This document shows, piece by piece, positions 60,821 to 64,000 of a DNA stretch of 64,000 nucleotides. The position numbers were made by a program, and so were the translations under genes. Position 1 is the stretch's first letter; each line of letters begins with the position of its first letter. Source of the stretch: DASQUK01 sp963756425 (GTDB lineage Bacteria > Actinomycetota > Acidimicrobiia > Acidimicrobiales > VFJN01); assembly GCA_963756425.1 (NCBI GenBank), contig CAVWNW010000019.1, positions 462,339 through 526,338 on the forward strand, given 5' to 3'. Below the pieces are notes generated by a model. It was not told where the DNA came from, searched no databases, and saw nothing but the letters and a program-made list of their open reading frames with translations.

Positions 60821-61498
60821 TCAGCCGGGTAGAGCCAGGAGCACGAGGGTCGACCAGGTGATGTGCGTGAGGGTCGGAGCGAGGATGGCCCGTGTGGCTT
60901 GGCGCTCCAGCATGAATACCGTGCCCATCGCTGCCGCGGCCACGACAAGGGCCATGTTTAGGGTCGCCACCGTGACCAGCACGTAGATGGCGGTTGCGAC
61001 CGCAGCCCTATGGTCGCCGACGAGGGCGACGGGGAGTGCACCCCGGAAGAAGCGCTCCTCCGCCACGGCGTTGACGACTGCGATCGCCAACACCAGCGCC
61101 GTGGGTCCGGCGTCGGCCGTGGCGAGCACCGAGTCGATGGCACCGCCCAGGCCTGGCACATGGCGGGCCACGAGCGACGCTCCAAGGAAGGCCGCGAAGG
61201 CCAGACCCCCCAGCACGACCGCCGCCAGCAAACTGCGCGGGCTCTCCGTCCGGTCGGTGGACCGGCTGAGATGGAGCGGGCCCGCCGCCACGCTGCCCGT
61301 CACCCAGATGGCCGCGAGAAGGAAGCCGAGCAGCGTGAAGGCCCGGGAACCACGCGGGGCTGCCAGCGTGGCTCCCAGCATCGCCGTCCCCACCGCCAGG
61401 GTGGCGGCAACGACGAGCCGGCGCCGCCGCCGGGCATGCGCAGGTTCGATGGGCTCGGGGAGGAGCTGGGGCGTCAGGAGATCACGAACTGCCTGCAT
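60821..61498 (-). CDS. CPBP family intramembrane metalloprotease
   Basis: 225 residues with several membrane helices. The active-site motif is VVNAVAEERFFRGALPVAL (Glu147, Glu148, Arg152), and a conserved late His is in TLTHITWST (His212). The CPBP family includes CAAX-processing and bacteriocin-immunity proteases. ATG at 61498 overlaps the NmrA-like gene by 17 bases. A broken copy of its 3' half lies at 56338-56580. The substrate is unknown. Confidence 0.85.
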   Translation of the reverse strand: MQAVRDLLTPQLLPEPIEPAHARRRRRLVVAATLAVGTAMLGATLAAPRGSRAFTLLGFLLAAIWVTGSVAAGPLHLSRSTDRTESPRSLLAAVVLGGLAFAAFLGASLVARHVPGLGGAIDSVLATADAGPTALVLAIAVVNAVAEERFFRGALPVALVGDHRAAVATAIYVLVTVATLNMALVVAAAAMGTVFMLERQATRAILAPTLTHITWSTLVLLALPG

Positions 61499-62393
61499 CC
61501 GCCGAGCCGCGCAAGCGGTACGCGCGGGCCGCGAGGGCTGCGGCCGCCGCTTCGGGGAAGTCCATGGGTCGGTGGTGGACGAGCTCCTCGATGCGGTGGT
61601 CGTGCACGATGACCTCGTTGGTCATCGAGTCGACCAATGCGGCCGCCGTGGTCAGGTCGACGTCGGTGACCAGCCGGAGCCACTGGGACGAGAGCCGGGG
61701 CGTCAGCACCGGCACCGGCAGGATGACCCGTCGGCGGCCGGTCATCTGGGCAACCGTAATCAGCATGTCCTGGTAGCTGAGCGCATGGGGGCCACCGATC
61801 TCGTAGGTCTCGCCGATCGCCGCGTCGAGGCCGGCAACACCCACGAGAAATCGCACGGCGTCGGCGAGGGCGATCGGCTGGGTATGGGTCTGCACCCACC
61901 GCGGCGTGACCATGGCGGGGAGCCGTTCGACGAGCTGGCGGAGTATCTCCCAGCTGATGCTGCCGTCGCCGATGACGATGCCGGCCCGTAGCACCGTCGT
62001 CGGCACGGTGTCCGACAGGATCCGCTCCACCTCTCGCCGACTGCGCAAATGAGGCGAGAGGGCGTCGTCGTCCTCGCCCAAGCCGCCCAGGTACACGATC
62101 TGCGAGACGCCGGCAGCGGCCGCAGCATCTCCGAAGGCGCGGGCGCCGGCCCGGTCGCGCTCGGCGAAGTCGGTGTGGGCCAGGGAGTGCACCAGGTAGA
62201 AGGCGACGTCCTGGCCATCGAGCGCCGACGGGAGGCTCCCAACGTCGCCTATGTCACCCCCCACCGCAGCCCCCGTGCCGCGGTACTGCTCCGGACGGCG
62301 CGTCATGGCGGTGACGTCGTGGCCTGCCGCATCGAGCGCGGCCGTGACATGTCGGCCGACAAACCCGGTGGCGCCGGTCACAAGTGTCTTCAC
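61482..62393 (-). CDS. NAD(P)H-binding protein (NmrA/atypical SDR)
   Basis: 303 residues. The Rossmann motif is LVTGATGFVGRHVTAALDAA. Further features are DVAFYLVHSLAHTDFAERDR, the segment GVSQIVYLGGLGEDDDALSP and VLRAGIVIGDGSISWEIL. The C-terminal half resembles the DUF2867-linked atypical SDRs. It may act as a reductase or redox-sensing protein. It is upstream of and overlaps the CPBP gene, so both are on one transcript. Confidence 0.88.
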   Translation of the reverse strand: MKTLVTGATGFVGRHVTAALDAAGHDVTAMTRRPEQYRGTGAAVGGDIGDVGSLPSALDGQDVAFYLVHSLAHTDFAERDRAGARAFGDAAAAAGVSQIVYLGGLGEDDDALSPHLRSRREVERILSDTVPTTVLRAGIVIGDGSISWEILRQLVERLPAMVTPRWVQTHTQPIALADAVRFLVGVAGLDAAIGETYEIGGPHALSYQDMLITVAQMTGRRRVILPVPVLTPRLSSQWLRLVTDVDLTTAAALVDSMTNEVIVHDHRIEELVHHRPMDFPEAAAAALAARAYRLRGSADAGSS

Positions 62394-62592
62394 GAGTACT
62401 CCAAGCCGATCGGGTGGCCGTCCCTCACCGGCAGCAACTACCCGCCGCTGCCCGGTTGATACAGCCCGCAGCCGCCGAGCACGCGAGTGCCGCCCCGTCG
62501 TGGAGCGATCCGGGTGTCCCAGCCCGGTACACCTTCCGGTGCGCCACCCGCTGCACGTGGCGAGCGAGCGGCGACGAACGGCCTGGTCATCG

Positions 62593-62645
62593 CGCCCCCG
62601 GCAGGGCTCGAACCTGCGGCCTACCGCTGGGAGACCCTGACCGAT
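62593..62645 (-). tRNA. tRNA 3'-end fragment (Arg-like T arm and acceptor strand)
   Basis: On the minus strand a T arm (GCAGG, loop TTCGAGC, CCTGC; 62601-62617) is followed by CGGGGGC and G, exactly the 3' acceptor side of an arginine-type tRNA. No matching GCCCCCG 5' strand, D arm or well-paired anticodon arm is found upstream, so it is not a working tRNA. Such 3' fragments are what tRNA-targeting integrases leave behind. The rest of 62394-62693 shows no gene. Confidence 0.5.
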
Positions 62646-62693
62646 CGTCCGGTGCGTCGGCCTGGTGCGGACGGCAGGGCCGCCGCACGGTCC

Positions 62694-62957
62694 TCACCGG
62701 TGCGCGGGAAGTCGCCACGCCGGACTCGGTGGCCGCAACACGGGCGCGACCAGCGCCATCACACCAGAGGAATCGATGAACGTCAGTCCGCGGGCCTCAA
62801 CAGTGACGGCGACCGCGCGCGTCCCGAGCACTTCGCTGACAGCACCCCAGAACGGCTCGATGCCGGTCATGTCGAAGTCACCGACGAGGATGACGGCGGC
62901 TTCGGTGCCGTCGCACTTCGCCTCGACGTACAGGACGTCGCCTGGCAAGGGCTCCAC
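62694..62957 (-). CDS. STAS-domain protein (anti-anti-sigma-like), short
   Basis: 87 residues. The core AAVILVGDFDMTGIEPFWGA and LTFIDSSGVMALVAPVL matches anti-sigma-factor antagonists; the phosphorylatable Ser would be 63 or 64. The protein ends early (usual length 100-110) in PPSPAWRLPAHR, which may reflect a frameshift or truncation. GTG start at 62957, ribosome site weak. No anti-sigma kinase gene lies beside it. The gap 62958-63284 to its right holds only a short unsupported frame (FVTVEEALVAADEVWASR, ending about 63065). Confidence 0.6.
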   Translation of the reverse strand: MEPLPGDVLYVEAKCDGTEAAVILVGDFDMTGIEPFWGAVSEVLGTRAVAVTVEARGLTFIDSSGVMALVAPVLRPPSPAWRLPAHR

Positions 62958-63284
62958 TTCATCCGGCTCGGCGACCCGCCCGGGCTGTCGCCGATCACGA
63001 CGTGGGTCGGTTCGTGACTGTCGAGGAGGCGTTGGTGGCGGCCGACGAGGTGTGGGCGTCTAGGTGACCTGGGACGACACTGGCATGTGGCACATGGTCT
63101 ATGGCCGGTCCAGCCTGTCCCCGCGCACGAACAACCCAGCTTCCACCAAACAAGGCAGAAGGAGCACACCGCTCGTGGGGAACCAACGACCCAGCTCGGC
63201 GCCAGAAATCGGAGCCGCAGCCGGCGAGGGCACTGGGCAGCCAATGGCTGGTGTGGGCGTGGGAGCGGCGGGTAGCGCAGCGCC

Positions 63285-64000
63285 ATGGCGGGTACCACGT
63301 CGGAGTTTCGGGACGAGGGGTTGGAGCGAGGCCGTAGCGCGGAGCGCCCGACCGAGATCGGTATCCGCGGCTACCAGGACGTCTTCGCCCGCGTGAAACG
63401 CAACATCAAACGGGACGACGTCTCGCTCCTCGCCGCCGGCGTCGCCTTCTACGCCTTGCTCGCGCTAGTCCCCGCACTCGTGGCGCTTGTATCGGTCTAC
63501 GGCCTCGTCGCCGACCCCAATGACATCCGACGCAACGTCGACGACGTGCTCGCCGCCGCCCCAACCGAGGTCCAAGGCCTCGTCCGCAGCCAGCTCTCCG
63601 ACGTCGTCGAGAGCTCTCCCTCCGGGCTGCGCCTCGGCGCCCTCGTTGGTATCGCCCTCGCTCTGTGGTCGGCGTCCAGCGGCGTCAAAAACCTGATGAC
63701 CGCCATCAACCGGGCATACCACGAGGACGAAACCCGTGGCTTCATCAAGCTCGCGGCACCGCGCTACTGCTGACGATCGCGCTGCTGTTCCTCGGCCTCG
63801 CCGCATTGGTTGCGCTGGTCATCTGGCCCCAGACCCTGAGCTCGTCCGGGGCGAGGGCATGCTGCGGGCGGTGGTGATGGTCGTCCGCTGGCTGCTGGCC
63901 GCGGGGGTTGTCGTCACCGGGCTGGCCGTCCTGTACCGTTTCGCTGCTGACCGTGACTTGCCCCGCTGGAACTGGGCGCTGCCGGGGCGATCGTCGCCAC
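63285..64000 (+). pseudogene. YihY/BrkB family gene, frameshifted, right-edge partial
   Basis: The first frame (63285-63773) gives a hydrophilic start, RDDVSLLAAGVAFYALLALV and SASSGVKNLMTAINRAYHED, clear YihY features. It then stops where FIKL should continue. The next frame gives GTALLLTIALLFLGLAALVA, a third gives GMLRAVVMVVRWLLAAGVVV and LYRFAADRDLPRWNWALPG, and a fourth shift lies at about 63988. Each junction fits one lost base, mostly in G/C runs. It is either decayed or poorly read at the edge; an intact relative is at 35357-36358. Confidence 0.8.

Noticed and set aside
62593..62645. A complete tRNA gene
   Set aside because: Only the T arm and 3' acceptor strand are present; the anticodon arm does not pair and no 5' acceptor or D arm is found.
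1..64000. CRISPR arrays and insertion sequences
   Set aside because: No regularly spaced direct repeats and no transposase-like coding sequence or terminal inverted repeats with target duplication were seen.

Overview
The window is high-GC DNA with dense genes, frequent GTG starts and many 4-base stop/start overlaps. It is rich in F420/flavin luciferase-like oxidoreductases, acyl-CoA dehydrogenases, SDR enzymes and a WhiB remnant. This points to an actinobacterium. Acidimicrobiia or a relative is my inference from gene content; no rRNA or intact tRNA is present to confirm it.

Layout. 0-14.3 kb: fatty-acid and xenobiotic catabolism (two acyl-CoA dehydrogenases, acyl-CoA ligase, TesB-like thioesterase, dienelactone hydrolase, epoxide hydrolase, aldo-keto reductase, arylamine N-acetyltransferase) plus a secreted-repeat lipoprotein. 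14.4-16.7 kb: a second lipoprotein of that family facing an ECF sigma/anti-sigma pair. 16.8-20.2 kb: a three-gene membrane operon built around an HTTM (gamma-carboxylase-like) protein. 20.4-26 kb: SDR, quinone reductase, LLM oxidoreductase, a CxxCH lipoprotein and a solitary NuoF-like protein. 26-31 kb: a proline-rich membrane protein and a large cyclase/ATPase/TPR regulator. 31-33.7 kb: an isoprenoid-quinone-type group (UbiA-like, MenG/UbiE-like, geranylgeranyl reductase). 34-36 kb: thiolase and two membrane proteins. 36.4-42.9 kb: a LysR gene facing an LLM/alpha-beta-hydrolase operon across a clear operator, then an IclR gene. 42.9-52.2 kb: a CoxL-like/IMPase/SDR operon, esterase, arylsulfatase, MBL hydrolase and a PEP-utilizer-like protein.

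At about 52.86 kb two oppositely oriented genes are both broken at the same point, and the content changes. From there to 64 kb there are stress genes (hemerythrin with a histone-like tail, catalase HPII, a three-gene membrane-stress operon, a bactofilin-like membrane protein, CPBP protease, NmrA-like and STAS proteins) mixed with gene debris: fragments of CPBP, GT9 and WhiB genes, a tRNA 3' end, a 60-bp duplicated sequence and a frameshifted YihY gene. It looks like a decaying accessory segment or a contig joined from different DNA.

Two otherwise intact genes (27.7 and 37.98 kb) and several of the broken ones carry single-base losses in GC-rich runs. That pattern suggests sequencing indels as much as true decay. 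No CRISPR array, insertion sequence, rRNA or complete tRNA was seen.
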